NCBI RefSeq assembly: GCF_029369745.1
Contig: NZ_CP120210.1
Coordinates: forward strand, 4,030,001 to 4,094,000
Origin: Amycolatopsis sp. QT-25
Lineage (GTDB): Bacteria; Actinomycetota; Actinomycetes; Mycobacteriales; Pseudonocardiaceae
DNA length: 64,000 nt
Reading direction: 5' to 3'
Below, one piece after another: positions 54,140 to 63,227 of the stretch (position 1 is the stretch's first letter; each line of letters opens with the position of its first letter). A model generated the notes under the pieces. It did not search any database, was not told the origin of the DNA, and saw nothing but the letters and a program-made list of their open reading frames with translations. The translations under genes were made by a program, and so were the position numbers.

Positions 54140-54404
54140 CTCACGGCTTCGGTTCATCCGGGACACCGATCCCCGCGCGTGGGCCGACCTTGTCGAGTTC
54201 GACGAAGCGATCCGTCACGGCAGCCCCCGCGCCAACGCCAACGGCAAACCGCTGCGCGGACAGTTCTTCATCCACCGCTCACTCCAGCCGCTCGACCAAG
54301 TCGACCTCGACGCCACACGCGGCACCGCCAATGCCGAAGAAGACGACCCGGACGGCTTCAATCCGTTCTCCTGCCGTAGCGGCGCACCCATCCCCACCGC
54401 CTGA
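54140..54404 (+). pseudogene. 3' end of an unrecognised gene next to the IS256 element
   Basis: A plus-strand frame without a start codon has clear protein character: RFIRDTDPRAWADLVEFDEA, IRHGSPRANANGKPLRGQFF, IHRSLQPLDQVDL, ending DDPDGFNPFSCRSGAPIPTA and a stop at 54404. It resembles in style the tails of phosphoadenosine-phosphosulfate-reductase-like proteins of mobile DNA, but I cannot confirm this. The beginning is lost, so it is treated as a fragment. Confidence 0.4.
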
Positions 54405-54449
54405 ACCTCCAGCGCCTGTCAGATCCGCCGCGCCGGGGGACTGTTCCAG

Positions 54450-55829
54450 GATCGGTGTTTCCGGCCCGACACGCCGGGCTGAGGTCCGACGGGATGGGCA
54501 CTGTGAGTGATGACATCGGACCTTGTGAGTCCACGCAGGAGTGAGTCCAAGCCGGCGCGGGAGCTGTCGCCGGAGCAGGCCGCCGCGGCGGCGATGGTGG
54601 CCGAGGCGAAGGCGCGGGGGCTGGCGTTGACCGGCCCGGATGGCCTGCTGAAGCTGTTCACCAAGAATGTGCTGGAAACCGCATTGAACGAGGAGATGAC
54701 CGAGCATCTCGGGCATGAGAAGAACCAGGCCGACCCGGATCGTGAGTCGACGAACGTGCGCAACGGCTCCCGGCCGAAAACGGTGGTGTCGGATGCTGCG
54801 GGCGAGGTCGGCATCAACGTGCCACGGGATCGGGAGAGCACGTTCGAGCCGCAGATCGTGAAGAAGCGGCAACGCCGTCTTACCGAGGTGGATGAGATCG
54901 TGTTGTCGTTGTATGCGAAGGGAATGACGACCGGGGAGATCTCGGCACATTTTGCCGAGATCTACGGATCCTCGATCAGCAAGGAAACGGTCTCGCGGAT
55001 CACTGACAAGGTCGTCGCCGAAATGAACGACTGGGCCAGCCGCCCGCTCGATCCGGTGTACGTGGCCGTGTTCATCGACGCGATCCACGTCAAGGTCCGC
55101 GACGGGCAGGTCGCCAACCGGCCTGTCTACGCCGCTATCGGCGTCACCGTGGATGGCCGCAAGGACGTCCTGGGCCTGTGGATGGGCATCGGCGGCGAGG
55201 GCGCGAAGTTCTGGATGAGCGTGCTGATCGATCTGAAGAACCGCGGCGTCCGGGACGTGTTCTTCCTCGTTTGCGACGGCCTCAAAGGCCTGCCCGACGT
55301 CGTGGCGAACGTCTGGCCGCAGACCATTGTGCAGACCTGCATCGTCCACTTGATCCGCAACACCTTCCGGCTCGTGTCCCGCCGGGACTGGGACGCGGTG
55401 AAACGCGACATCAAACCCATCTACACCGCACCCAGCCCGGATGCCGCAATAGCCGCGCTCGACGAATTCGAAGAGAAATGGGGCACAAAGCATTCAGCGG
55501 TGATTCGCCTGTGGCGTAACGCCTGGGACGAGTTCGTGCCGTTCCTCGACTACGACGTCGAGATCAGGCGCATGATCTGCTCCACCAACGCGATCGAATC
55601 GTTGAATGCCCGCTACCGGCGGGCGATTCGCGCGCGAGGACACTTCCCGACCGAGCAAGCCGCGATGAAATGCCTGTACCTTGTGACCCGCAGCCTGGAC
55701 CCGACCGGGGCAGGCCGCACCCGATGGACGATGCGCTGGAAGCCCGTGCTGAACGCCTTCGCCATCACATTCGGTGACCGCTGGCCGGGAGCCGAAACCT
55801 ACTGATCAACAACGCCGGAAACACCGATC
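54450..55829 (+). mobile_element. IS256-family insertion sequence
   Basis: A 1380-bp element bounded by perfect 16-bp inverted repeats, GATCGGTGTTTCCGGC at 54450-54465 and its complement at 55814-55829. It encloses one transposase gene. No 8-bp target duplication was seen in the flanks (TGTTCCAG and ACGAGATA), so one side may have been rearranged after insertion. Confidence 0.85.
54507..55805 (+). CDS. IS256-family (mutator-type) transposase
   Basis: A 432-residue transposase from GTG 54507 (an ATG follows at 54510). Family hallmarks: VLETALNEEMTEHLGHEK near residue 55, YVAVFIDAIHVKVRDG (first catalytic Asp, about 190), VFFLVCDGLKGLPDVV (second Asp, about 257) with the C/DxxH box VQTCIVHLIRNT, and RRMICSTNAIESLNARYRR (catalytic Glu, about 365). 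Length is typical and the frame is intact, so it may be active. Confidence 0.9.
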   Translation: MMTSDLVSPRRSESKPARELSPEQAAAAAMVAEAKARGLALTGPDGLLKLFTKNVLETALNEEMTEHLGHEKNQADPDRESTNVRNGSRPKTVVSDAAGEVGINVPRDRESTFEPQIVKKRQRRLTEVDEIVLSLYAKGMTTGEISAHFAEIYGSSISKETVSRITDKVVAEMNDWASRPLDPVYVAVFIDAIHVKVRDGQVANRPVYAAIGVTVDGRKDVLGLWMGIGGEGAKFWMSVLIDLKNRGVRDVFFLVCDGLKGLPDVVANVWPQTIVQTCIVHLIRNTFRLVSRRDWDAVKRDIKPIYTAPSPDAAIAALDEFEEKWGTKHSAVIRLWRNAWDEFVPFLDYDVEIRRMICSTNAIESLNARYRRAIRARGHFPTEQAAMKCLYLVTRSLDPTGAGRTRWTMRWKPVLNAFAITFGDRWPGAETY

Positions 55830-55994
55830 ACGAGATAGACCCCGCGCCGGCCTGAGCGGGCCGGGCACGTCGGCCTGTTGCCGGTGCCGCTGAACGGCGA
55901 CGGGGGGACATCGGGGGGAAGCCAGCGACAAACACTCGAACATCTGTACGGCCTCGTCGCCGATCGTGCCAGTTCGAAAGTCGAGTCCCCGACT

Positions 55995-56160
55995 GTGACG
56001 GACCACGCTATCTGTCACCTGATCACGCTATCTGTCACTTCGGGAACTTGAAGGTTCCGTGGTCGATGGCGTGTTCGAGTTCGACTCGGTAGGGAGCGAA
56101 CGCGTTGATGTGACGGTGATCGCTAGTTGTCACCTGTGAACGGTATTTGTCACCAGGTGG
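55995..56160 (-). pseudogene. Transposase tail with IS21-like end repeats
   Basis: On the minus strand about 21 codons (FAPYRVELEHAIDHGTFKFP, then K and stop at 56035) look like the end of a transposase or helper gene. Around it are four TGTCAC boxes on the plus strand, at 56013, 56033, 56128 and 56148, paired with 20-bp spacing; the first pair lies in two copies of CACGCTATCTGTCAC. Multiple short repeats at an end are typical of IS21-family elements. Only this scrap remains. Confidence 0.4.
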
Positions 56161-56803
56161 TACGAGCCCGCGAATCGCCAGCACGGTTCCGCGTGGCCCA
56201 CGCGGGCGTCACGTTGGCGTGGCGACCACATTCACCCGCTTATGGTGCCGGTCACATCGGCGCACCCTTTCAGCGTGGTGTCCCGAGCGGACAGTCAGAT
56301 TCGGACATCCCGACAGCCGGGTTCACACAAGAGCGCCTCAGGCCGTCCTCCATACGAATGGCGCACACCGTGCGTTACACCGGACCAATGCCCACACCGA
56401 GAGTATTCAAGAAGCTTCTCTAAAGTGTCCTGTGAAATACCTGACGGTGTCGGGCAAGTTGCCCAATAATGGGTACTGCGTCACTGGAAGGGCCGCGAAC
56501 GACTACTACTCGCCAACTCATGGTCAGCCTGACTCGGACAGATGACCACTGCCGAGGGAGTGTGATGACCTGGATTGGAACGCATGGCGTGGGTTTTCGC
56601 TCGTCGTTCCCATCGGCTTATCGTCGATAATCTCCGGTCGCTCTCCGCATGCCGGGATTCGTTTCCGCGCGCTCAATCCTCTCGGGCCTTTTCGCGGTGA
56701 CGTCCTTGCCGAAATACCCGGACATGGCCGCTCACGGTGATGCCGTTTCCACACCATCCTGCACGGGGTCCGACCATTTACCTCCTCCACGAGAAAGGCT
56801 GTC
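56161..56803. other. Intergenic region, no gene recognised
   Basis: About 640 bases of lower coding quality. Short frames have no motifs or start signals. The promoter of the Tat-exported protein gene should lie toward the right end. No hairpin or repeat stood out. Confidence 0.45.
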
Positions 56804-58099
56804 ATGAGCGAGACGACACGCCGTAACCTCCTCCGATTCACCGCCGCGGCCGCCGTGGCGGGTGCTGCCGGGGCTGCCTCGGGCTACGTGGCACGGTCCG
56901 AGGCAGCCACCGGCCCGAACCTCCCGGCCGCCGAGGGGCCGGAGCGGGCCTTCCTCGCGCAGAGTCCGGACGCCATCCGGGGTCTGAAGTGGCGCGGGGC
57001 GCAACTCACACCGCCCCCCAACCCGACGCTGACGGCCCGGTTCGACACCCGCGGCCTGCCCTACGCCACGGCGGCGTTCTCGCTGGCCAACAACAACCTC
57101 GACACGGTGGCGCTGCGGGTGGCGAACATGGGCGACCTGCCCGACGGCACCACCAGGCAGCAGCGCGACGACGAGGTCATCAAGCTGCTGCGGGAACTGC
57201 ACCGCCAGGGGATCAAGACCTACCTGTTCAAGCGGCAGTGGTTCCAGCGCAGCGGTGTCATCATCAGCTACGAGCGGCCCTTCACCGAGGCCGGTGCGGA
57301 CGAGTTCATCGACGACATGAGCAGATTGATCAATCGTGCCCGGCAGGAAGGCATCGCCGGCGCGCTGCACGGCGTGGCCGCGATCGAGACCAATCTCAAC
57401 AACTGCGCCGAACTGCGAGAGCGCGCCCTCTACGTCGCCCGCGGCATCAACGGCCGTACCGACAACTGGCTCAGGTCCCGCACGCTGTTGATGCCCGGTG
57501 CGGGCATGGGGCCGTACTTCAAGGGCATCCACAACGGCGGCGAGGCGTGGCTGACCCAGCTCAGGGCGCAGACCGGTTACTTCGCCCTGATCTACAAGCA
57601 CATGCGCAGCCAGGAGAACGGCCTGTGCCGGCTGGAGAGCCTCAACGGGCAGTGGGACCAGGCCGTCGGCTGGGACGCCGCCAAGACTCCCGAGCAGCAG
57701 ATCGCGTTCCTGCGCACCACGATGGGCATCTCCGACCTGGAGTGGTACTTCCGCACCCACCGGGCCGAGTACCCGAACCACACCCACGTGGTGTTCTGGG
57801 GTGACCAGGGCGACGGTGTGGCCGGCCTGTCGGCCCGCGACGGCCAGCCCCAATGGAACTACAACACCCTGCGCGCCCTGCACCGGCTGCTGGTCAAGGC
57901 CAACCGCTGGCACGGTCATTTCTTCAACTTCCCCTTCACCCGCGAGGGTGCCACCAAACACGACCTCTGGCGGTATCTGATCACCGTCGCCGGCGACGGC
58001 AGCAACACCCGCAGGAAAAACTGGGAGTGGAACCGGTCACGTACCCACAGGGTCTGGGACGAGTGGCACATGTGGCCGCAGGAGACCGCGGCGTACTGA
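56804..58099 (+). CDS. Tat-exported protein of unknown function
   Basis: A 431-residue protein with a twin-arginine signal (TTRRNLLRFTAAAAVAGAAG, about residues 4-23), followed by an Ala-rich cleavage region near residue 35. The mature domain is mixed alpha/beta (LDTVALRVANMGDLPDG, GIKTYLFKRQWFQRSG, FALIYKHMRSQ, HTHVVFWGDQGDG) and has a glycosidase/TIM-barrel-like look, but no family is recognised with certainty. It lies 100 bases before the secreted SGNH hydrolase gene and on the same strand, so the two may be co-expressed and act outside the cell. Confidence 0.65.
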   Translation: MSETTRRNLLRFTAAAAVAGAAGAASGYVARSEAATGPNLPAAEGPERAFLAQSPDAIRGLKWRGAQLTPPPNPTLTARFDTRGLPYATAAFSLANNNLDTVALRVANMGDLPDGTTRQQRDDEVIKLLRELHRQGIKTYLFKRQWFQRSGVIISYERPFTEAGADEFIDDMSRLINRARQEGIAGALHGVAAIETNLNNCAELRERALYVARGINGRTDNWLRSRTLLMPGAGMGPYFKGIHNGGEAWLTQLRAQTGYFALIYKHMRSQENGLCRLESLNGQWDQAVGWDAAKTPEQQIAFLRTTMGISDLEWYFRTHRAEYPNHTHVVFWGDQGDGVAGLSARDGQPQWNYNTLRALHRLLVKANRWHGHFFNFPFTREGATKHDLWRYLITVAGDGSNTRRKNWEWNRSRTHRVWDEWHMWPQETAAY

Positions 58100-58199
58100 C
58101 AGGCCCGTGTCCGCGGTCCCGCACCCCGGTGGCCATCACGCGGACGACCTCCCACGACCACCCGGCCGGAAGGCCACGCACAGAAGAGACACGGTTGAC

Positions 58200-59492
58200 A
58201 TGAGATCGAAGAAGGCAATGTTCACGGTTTTGGTGGTGGCGGGCGTGGTGGCCGCCACCGTGTCACCGGCCGCCGCGACGCCGGACGCACCCTCCTCCGG
58301 AACCGGAGACGTCGCGATGAGCAGACCGGCGGCGGACGTGTATTGGAGAGGCTCCTGGGCGGCCGCTCAGCAGCCGCGCAACCCTTACGTCCCCGGTTGG
58401 TCGCAACGCGGTTTCACCGACCAGTCGCTGCGGCAAGTCGTCCGGACCAGCGTCGGTGGCACCCACGTGCGCATCCGCCTGTCCAACCTCTACGGCGACA
58501 CCCCGCTTCCGGTCACCGGCGCCAGCATCGCCCGCACCGAAGCCGGTGCCACGCTGCAACGCGGGTCCCAGCGCCACCTCACCTTCGGCGGCAGGCAGTG
58601 GGCCCAAATCCCGGTCGGGACGGAACTGGACAGCGACCCGCTGCTGCTGCACACCACACCGCTGGAACAGCTCACCGTGACGCTGTACTTCGCCCGCCAC
58701 ACCGGCCGCGCGACCTACCACAGTCGGGCGACCGCGACCAGCTACTTGGCCAACGGCGACCACCGCGTCGACCCCACCGGCACCGCCTTCACCGGCAGAT
58801 CCGGCTCCTGGTACTTCCTCACCCGCGTGGACGTCCGAGGCGACCGGGCACACCCACCCGACGGGATCGTCGCACTGGGCGACTCCATCACCGACGGCTA
58901 CGGCTCCACCCCCAACGCGAACAACCGCTACCCCGACGAACTCGCCGAACGCCTCGTGCGCACCAACACCCCCCGCCCGGTCCTCAACGCCGGCATCAGC
59001 GCCAACCGCGTGCTCAGCGACTCACCCTGCGGCGGCGAATCGGCCATCGCCCGGTTCCGGCGCAACGTGGCCACCCAGCCCGGCGTGCGCACGGTCATCG
59101 TGCTCGAAGGCATCAACGACATCCGCACCCAAGGCGGCACGACCGGCTGCGCGCAGGGCGCACCGATGATCACCACACAACAGCTGATCGACGGCCACAG
59201 GTACCTAATCAGATGGGCCCGCGACCGCGGACTCACCGCGATCGGCGCGACCCTCCCGCCGTGCGGCTGCGCCGGCGGCGAGGAAACCATGCGCACCGAA
59301 CTCAACCGCTGGATGCGCACCACCGCGGGCACCGCGGGCGGCTACGACGCCGTGGCCGACGTCCACACGACACTGGCCGACCCTGCCAACCCCCGCACCT
59401 TGCGCCCCGCCTACGACAGCGGTGACGGCCTGCACCCCAACAACGCCGGCTACCGCCGCATCGCCGAAACCATCCCCCTCGCAAAACTGTAA
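58200..59492 (+). CDS. Secreted SGNH/GDSL hydrolase
   Basis: A 430-residue protein. The ATG at 58200 gives a clean signal peptide (MRSKKAMFTVLVVAGVVAAT, cleavage near SPAAA). An N-terminal beta-rich domain (about 40-215) precedes the SGNH core. Block I is IVALGDSITDGYG (nucleophile Ser, about residue 227). Block II Gly is in LNAGISANRV, block III is IVLEGINDIRT, and block V is SGDGLHPNNAGY (Asp-His of the triad). Such enzymes are esterases or lipases acting on acylated sugars, lipids or polymers; the substrate here is unknown. All catalytic residues are present. Confidence 0.85.
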   Translation: MRSKKAMFTVLVVAGVVAATVSPAAATPDAPSSGTGDVAMSRPAADVYWRGSWAAAQQPRNPYVPGWSQRGFTDQSLRQVVRTSVGGTHVRIRLSNLYGDTPLPVTGASIARTEAGATLQRGSQRHLTFGGRQWAQIPVGTELDSDPLLLHTTPLEQLTVTLYFARHTGRATYHSRATATSYLANGDHRVDPTGTAFTGRSGSWYFLTRVDVRGDRAHPPDGIVALGDSITDGYGSTPNANNRYPDELAERLVRTNTPRPVLNAGISANRVLSDSPCGGESAIARFRRNVATQPGVRTVIVLEGINDIRTQGGTTGCAQGAPMITTQQLIDGHRYLIRWARDRGLTAIGATLPPCGCAGGEETMRTELNRWMRTTAGTAGGYDAVADVHTTLADPANPRTLRPAYDSGDGLHPNNAGYRRIAETIPLAKL

Positions 59493-59539
59493 CCATCCCA
59501 GCGACACCGTCCACCAGCCCCAGGACGCACTCGGGTAGC

Positions 59540-60083
59540 CTCGTCGTTTGTAGTGACTGAGGCGGGCTTGGTGTTGTCGTCGGCGGCGGAAGCGTGACCA
59601 GGACCAGACGTGCTCGGCTGCGTCGGTGACACGCAGGACCAGCTTGATGAGCAGGAGTCGTATCTTCGGTAGCGTGAATCCGATCATGTCTGGCTCGTCG
59701 ACGCCGATTCCCCTTTTATCGCAAGGGAGCTGGCGGCGAGCCAGGCGTGGGCGAGCATTGACAGTGTGCTGTGGGCGTACCAAGCCCACCACGATCAGGC
59801 CTGGTAGTGGTCGAGCCAGGCTTCGTTTTTGGCTTGCCGGAAGTATTCCTCGATCCGCCAGCGGGTGCCGGCGATCCAGGCCAGATCCAGCAGTGTCGAT
59901 CGGCGGGGTCCGTAGCAGACGTAGTAAGCGGTCTCGGTCGGGTCGTCAATCGAACGCCGGGCGAGTAGCCAGTGCCCACGCCCGGTCCGCCAGCTGATGC
60001 GCATCGGGATCCGGGCCCAGTCACTCGCGGGGCCCGTGCGCCCGCGCCGCACTCGCGCTCGGCGCCCTGGCCGTGTGGTCATT
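59540..60083 (-). pseudogene. IS701-type transposase C-terminal remnant, frameshifted
   Basis: Read on the minus strand: GHWLLARRSIDDPTETAYYV, LAWIAGTRWRIEEYFRQAKN, EAWLDHYQA. After a frameshift it continues into a Leu-rich tail (LPKIRLLLIKLVLRVTDAAE, then HVWSWSRFRRRRQHQARLSH). This matches the last third of IS701-like transposases (RWRIEE catalytic Glu box, and W-x-x-RRR at the end). The N-terminal two thirds are absent. It differs in sequence from the intact IS701-type gene at 6797, so it is a separate, older insertion. Confidence 0.65.
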
Positions 60084-60156
60084 TCGACGGACCCCGCGGA
60101 AATCCCTGCCGTGTCAGGATTAGCCGGTAAGGGCGGCTTGATGCTGGGGAGCGAAA

Positions 60157-61713
60157 ATGGGGGCGATGATCGCGGCACTCGCCGCGGGCTGCGCGGTGGT
60201 GGCGGTGTTCCTCTCCGGTGACGCGGTCCGCCCGGACCGGCCGGATCTGGAGGTGGCGCTCGTCGCGGCGGCGTCGGTGCTCGCGGCCCTGCTGGCGTTC
60301 GGGAAAGCCCGGGGAACGCGGATCACCTCGGTGGTCTTCGCCGCCGGCGCCGCGGGCTGGGCGATCTACTGCCTGAGCACCGACATCGGCAGCGGTACAC
60401 CGGGTAGCTCGACGGGAGTACTCGCAGTAGCCGCCGTCGTCACCTTGGTGGCGACGGGACTCACGGCGAGGAGTAATGCGCGTCGGCTGCGGTGGTGGCT
60501 CGCCGTCCCCTTGGTGGTGGCGCTCGCGGTGGGGACGGTCACCGCGGCCGTGATCGTGCCCGCGCAGGCGGTGCGGTCTGTGACGGCCGCGACCGTCGCG
60601 GCGCCCGCGATCGCCGACCGGGTCACGAACCGGCCGTGGAAGTGGACCCCGCCCACCGAGGTGCGGGACGCGGTCGTGGCGGGCGCCGGAGTCGTGATCG
60701 GCGGAGTGGACAGCGACGTCACCGCGCTCGACGGACCGACCGGCGCGGTGCGCTGGACTTACGCCCGGCCGGGCGCCCGCCTCCGCGCGCTCGTCCCCAC
60801 TCCGGACAGGCTCCTGCTGCTGGCCGTCTACGGCGGTTCCGGCCGTGACCACCTCACGGTCCTCGACGCGTTCACCGGAGCACCGGTCCAGGAGACACTG
60901 ATCGAAGAGGCGAGCGGCGCCGACCTCCTCGCCCCGACCAACACCATACTCCCCGCGATCACTTACCTGGGGGACAACAATTTCCGCGTCAACGCGCTCG
61001 ACCTCCGCACCGGAAAAGAACTCTGGACGTGGACCGCGCCACAGGGCTGTGTCTCCCCCTTCGCGCTGCCCGCGAGCGGCCGTGACGTCGTCCTCGCGCC
61101 GCTGCTCTGCCCGGACCGGCTCAGCGTGCTCGGTCTCGACGAACGCACCGGAACGCCGCGCTGGGAACACAAGTTGCCGGTGACACGCCCTTCCGACGAG
61201 AAGGCCGACTACTACCTGCACTCCGCCCTCGACGGCGGCACCGTTTCCCTGTCGCTGCGCTATGCCGGCCTGGCCAGTGGCGCCGGCACGGACGTCGTAC
61301 TCGACGCCGCCAACGGTGCCGTCGTATCCACAATGGACCCCAAGGCGTCGAAGCGGATCACCCTCGGCCCCGTGGCCATCGCGGAACGCAGCACGGACGG
61401 AAAGGTCACCGAGGCCACCTTGGACGGCGGGGTGGCCGTCGACCTCGCCGCCTGTCCGGACCGGCGCGCGCAAGCCACCACGCCGACGGCGTATCTGCGT
61501 CTGTGCGTCCTTCCCGGCGGCGCGGTGGTGGTGCACCGGCAGGAACTCGACGGCTCACCGGCGTCCACCCTGCCCGTCGACTGGCCGCCGTCCACCGACC
61601 CAGCCGGCGCCCTGAACTCCGGCTTCACCCGCCACGCGCTCCTCCCCGCACCCGGCGCGCTGGTCGCCGTCCGCGACGGCGCCACCCCGGTCATCGGCTA
61701 CCCCGCCGGTTGA
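60157..61713 (+). CDS. Membrane-anchored PQQ-like beta-propeller protein
   Basis: A 518-residue protein. Four N-terminal transmembrane helices lie within residues 1-145 (MIAALAAGCAVVAVFL, VALVAAASVLAALLA, VVFAAGAAGWAIYCL, WWLAVPLVVALAVGTVTAAV). The remainder is an extracytoplasmic propeller of PQQ/quinoprotein type: DSDVTALDGPTGAVRWTYA, VNALDLRTGKELWTWTA, GLDERTGTPRWEH. No dehydrogenase active-site residues are evident, so it is probably a structural or sensory propeller. It stands alone on the plus strand. Confidence 0.75.
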   Translation: MGAMIAALAAGCAVVAVFLSGDAVRPDRPDLEVALVAAASVLAALLAFGKARGTRITSVVFAAGAAGWAIYCLSTDIGSGTPGSSTGVLAVAAVVTLVATGLTARSNARRLRWWLAVPLVVALAVGTVTAAVIVPAQAVRSVTAATVAAPAIADRVTNRPWKWTPPTEVRDAVVAGAGVVIGGVDSDVTALDGPTGAVRWTYARPGARLRALVPTPDRLLLLAVYGGSGRDHLTVLDAFTGAPVQETLIEEASGADLLAPTNTILPAITYLGDNNFRVNALDLRTGKELWTWTAPQGCVSPFALPASGRDVVLAPLLCPDRLSVLGLDERTGTPRWEHKLPVTRPSDEKADYYLHSALDGGTVSLSLRYAGLASGAGTDVVLDAANGAVVSTMDPKASKRITLGPVAIAERSTDGKVTEATLDGGVAVDLAACPDRRAQATTPTAYLRLCVLPGGAVVVHRQELDGSPASTLPVDWPPSTDPAGALNSGFTRHALLPAPGALVAVRDGATPVIGYPAG

Positions 61714-61903
61714 GCTCGGCGCGATTTCGTGGATTGACCAGGCGTGAACGGGTAACCCCTGCGAGTGGACCGAATCGCCCCACCGCATAGACCTCGTATA
61801 CCCCACCCTTCATGAGCCGGAACTTCGGGGGTCCGAGGTACTCGAGCCCGTACGCGGGCTGGAGCCACTGCCCGCCCTCCTCGACCCGACACTTCACGAT
61901 CAT
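61691..61903 (-). pseudogene. Short, probably truncated hypothetical gene
   Basis: A 70-codon frame beginning MIVKCRVEEGGQWLQ and continuing FRLMKGGVYEVYAVG resembles the start of a family of small actinobacterial proteins that begin MIVKCR and have a VYAM-type strand, but those are about twice as long. The last 30 codons become Arg/Asn-rich (RSRLVNPRNRAELNRR) and overlap the end of the propeller gene. Truncation or a frameshift near 61780 is likely. Confidence 0.4.
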
Positions 61904-62184
61904 CGTGCTCCGTCCCTACGCGACTTTGTCGATCCGGCATTGACGGGGCGCGGACGCCCCCTCAACCGTGGCATACCGCTCGCTAGTCCAAGCACCATCC
62001 GACCAGCGGGTTCTCGATAACCGCAGGTCAGCGCCCTGCCGGAACCTGACTGGCAGTGAAGGGTCACGAAGGCTGTTCTCGCAGGTCAGGACGTCCCCAT
62101 TGACGCGACCCAGGGGATTCACGAGCAAGTATGTTCATCCGGAACGTGGTGCCATCGGTCACCAAGACGTTGCGCGTGGCACGA
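61904..62184. other. Intergenic region without a recognised gene
   Basis: Two short frames on either strand have no motifs. It separates two minus-strand genes. No repeat or hairpin was noted. Confidence 0.45.
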
Positions 62185-62736
62185 TCAAACGGCCGGGCCG
62201 CGTACATTCTCGGTGCGGCCGCTCTCACCTGCGAGTAGCTCGGTGATGCCAAGCCCAGCGACTATGGTCACGCTCTTCTCCTTGTTCAGGAAGCGCAAAC
62301 CCATGAAGTTGTCGCCGGTCGTGAATCCCGGCAGCGCCCACACCCGCTCGTAGGGGATCGTGACCGGGCAGAAGGTGCGGAAGGTGTAGACATTGCGCCA
62401 CAAACAGCGGGCCGGATCCGGGACCCACAGTCGACGGGCGAGTTCGTCGTTGCGCAGGAAGCAACCGACCGTCCCGATCCCGCGCGCATGCTTCTGCCCC
62501 GTGAGAAGTACGAAATCCCCTGCGTCGAGCGTGTCCATTTTCCTGTCGTGCTGTGCGGTCGCGCCCCAGAAGTGAGCTTGCCCGTCCGGGTGCTCGGCGT
62601 CCAGTTCGGCACGTTCCGCAGGGCTCAGCACCTCGGCATACCACTGACGCCGGAAGGGCACCGGCCGCTCCAGCGTCAGTGCCCAATGCCGCCGCGCCTC
62701 TTTCGTGCGGTACGACGGCTGAATAATCACCCGCAT
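62185..62736 (-). CDS. PUA-fold (EVE-like) protein of unknown function
   Basis: A 183-residue protein. About residues 45-165 resemble EVE/ASCH-type modules found at the front of modification-dependent nucleases: AHFWGATAQHDRKMDTLDAG, DFVLLTGQKHARGIGTVGCF, ARRLWVPDPAR, then NFMGLRFLNKEKS. Such folds read modified bases in DNA or RNA. No HNH or other nuclease domain follows here: the protein ends 20 residues later. It may be a stand-alone reader or a truncated nuclease. The family assignment is by pattern only. Confidence 0.5.
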   Translation of the reverse strand: MRVIIQPSYRTKEARRHWALTLERPVPFRRQWYAEVLSPAERAELDAEHPDGQAHFWGATAQHDRKMDTLDAGDFVLLTGQKHARGIGTVGCFLRNDELARRLWVPDPARCLWRNVYTFRTFCPVTIPYERVWALPGFTTGDNFMGLRFLNKEKSVTIVAGLGITELLAGESGRTENVRGPAV

Positions 62737-63227
62737 GGTTTACGGTTGCCCGCCTCGTGCCCGCCGAAACCTGGGTTAGACGTGGGAGTGCCGATGCGGG
62801 ACGGCGGCGATGAACTCCTTGGTCTCGGGAAGCACGTCCGCCCGCAGATCCAGGATCATGGTGGGACCGGGAAACGCCCACTCCCGGCCGAGGCCTGCAC
62901 ACGAACGCCTGGCTGCACACCGGGACTGGGCTCGCGCGATGCGACGAGTCGTCGAGCAGCCTGTGGCCCGCCCAGGCGCTCGCCTGCCTGGCCCGAGCCC
63001 GTCCCGGCCAGGATGCGCACGAGACAGCTCGGGCCGGACCGATAGGGACCGGATCACGCGCCACCGATGTCGGCGTGCCAGCTCGTAAGAAAGGAATCCT
63101 TCCATGCCCACCTTCGAACTCACGCGGCCAACAACGATGCCGGCGGACGAGCACAGATCAGCCGCCGCGCCACCCGGTCGCGCGGTGGGCGTGCCTCCGG
63201 TTGTCGGGCGGTCGTCTTGGGCAGGAT
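62737..63227. other. Gap with a short, well-started open frame
   Basis: Most of the gap has no coding character. At 63103-63249 on the plus strand a 48-codon frame (MPTFELTRPTTMPADEHRS) has a good AAGGAA site and runs into the end of the TetR gene. It is either a truncated gene start or a small peptide. No family is recognised. Confidence 0.35.

Noticed and set aside
54279..55493. 404-codon minus-strand frame
   Set aside because: It is antisense to the IS256 transposase, whose catalytic motifs are clear.
62225..63154. 309-codon minus-strand frame
   Set aside because: It overlaps the EVE-like gene in another frame and is Arg/Ala/Ser-rich without motifs.
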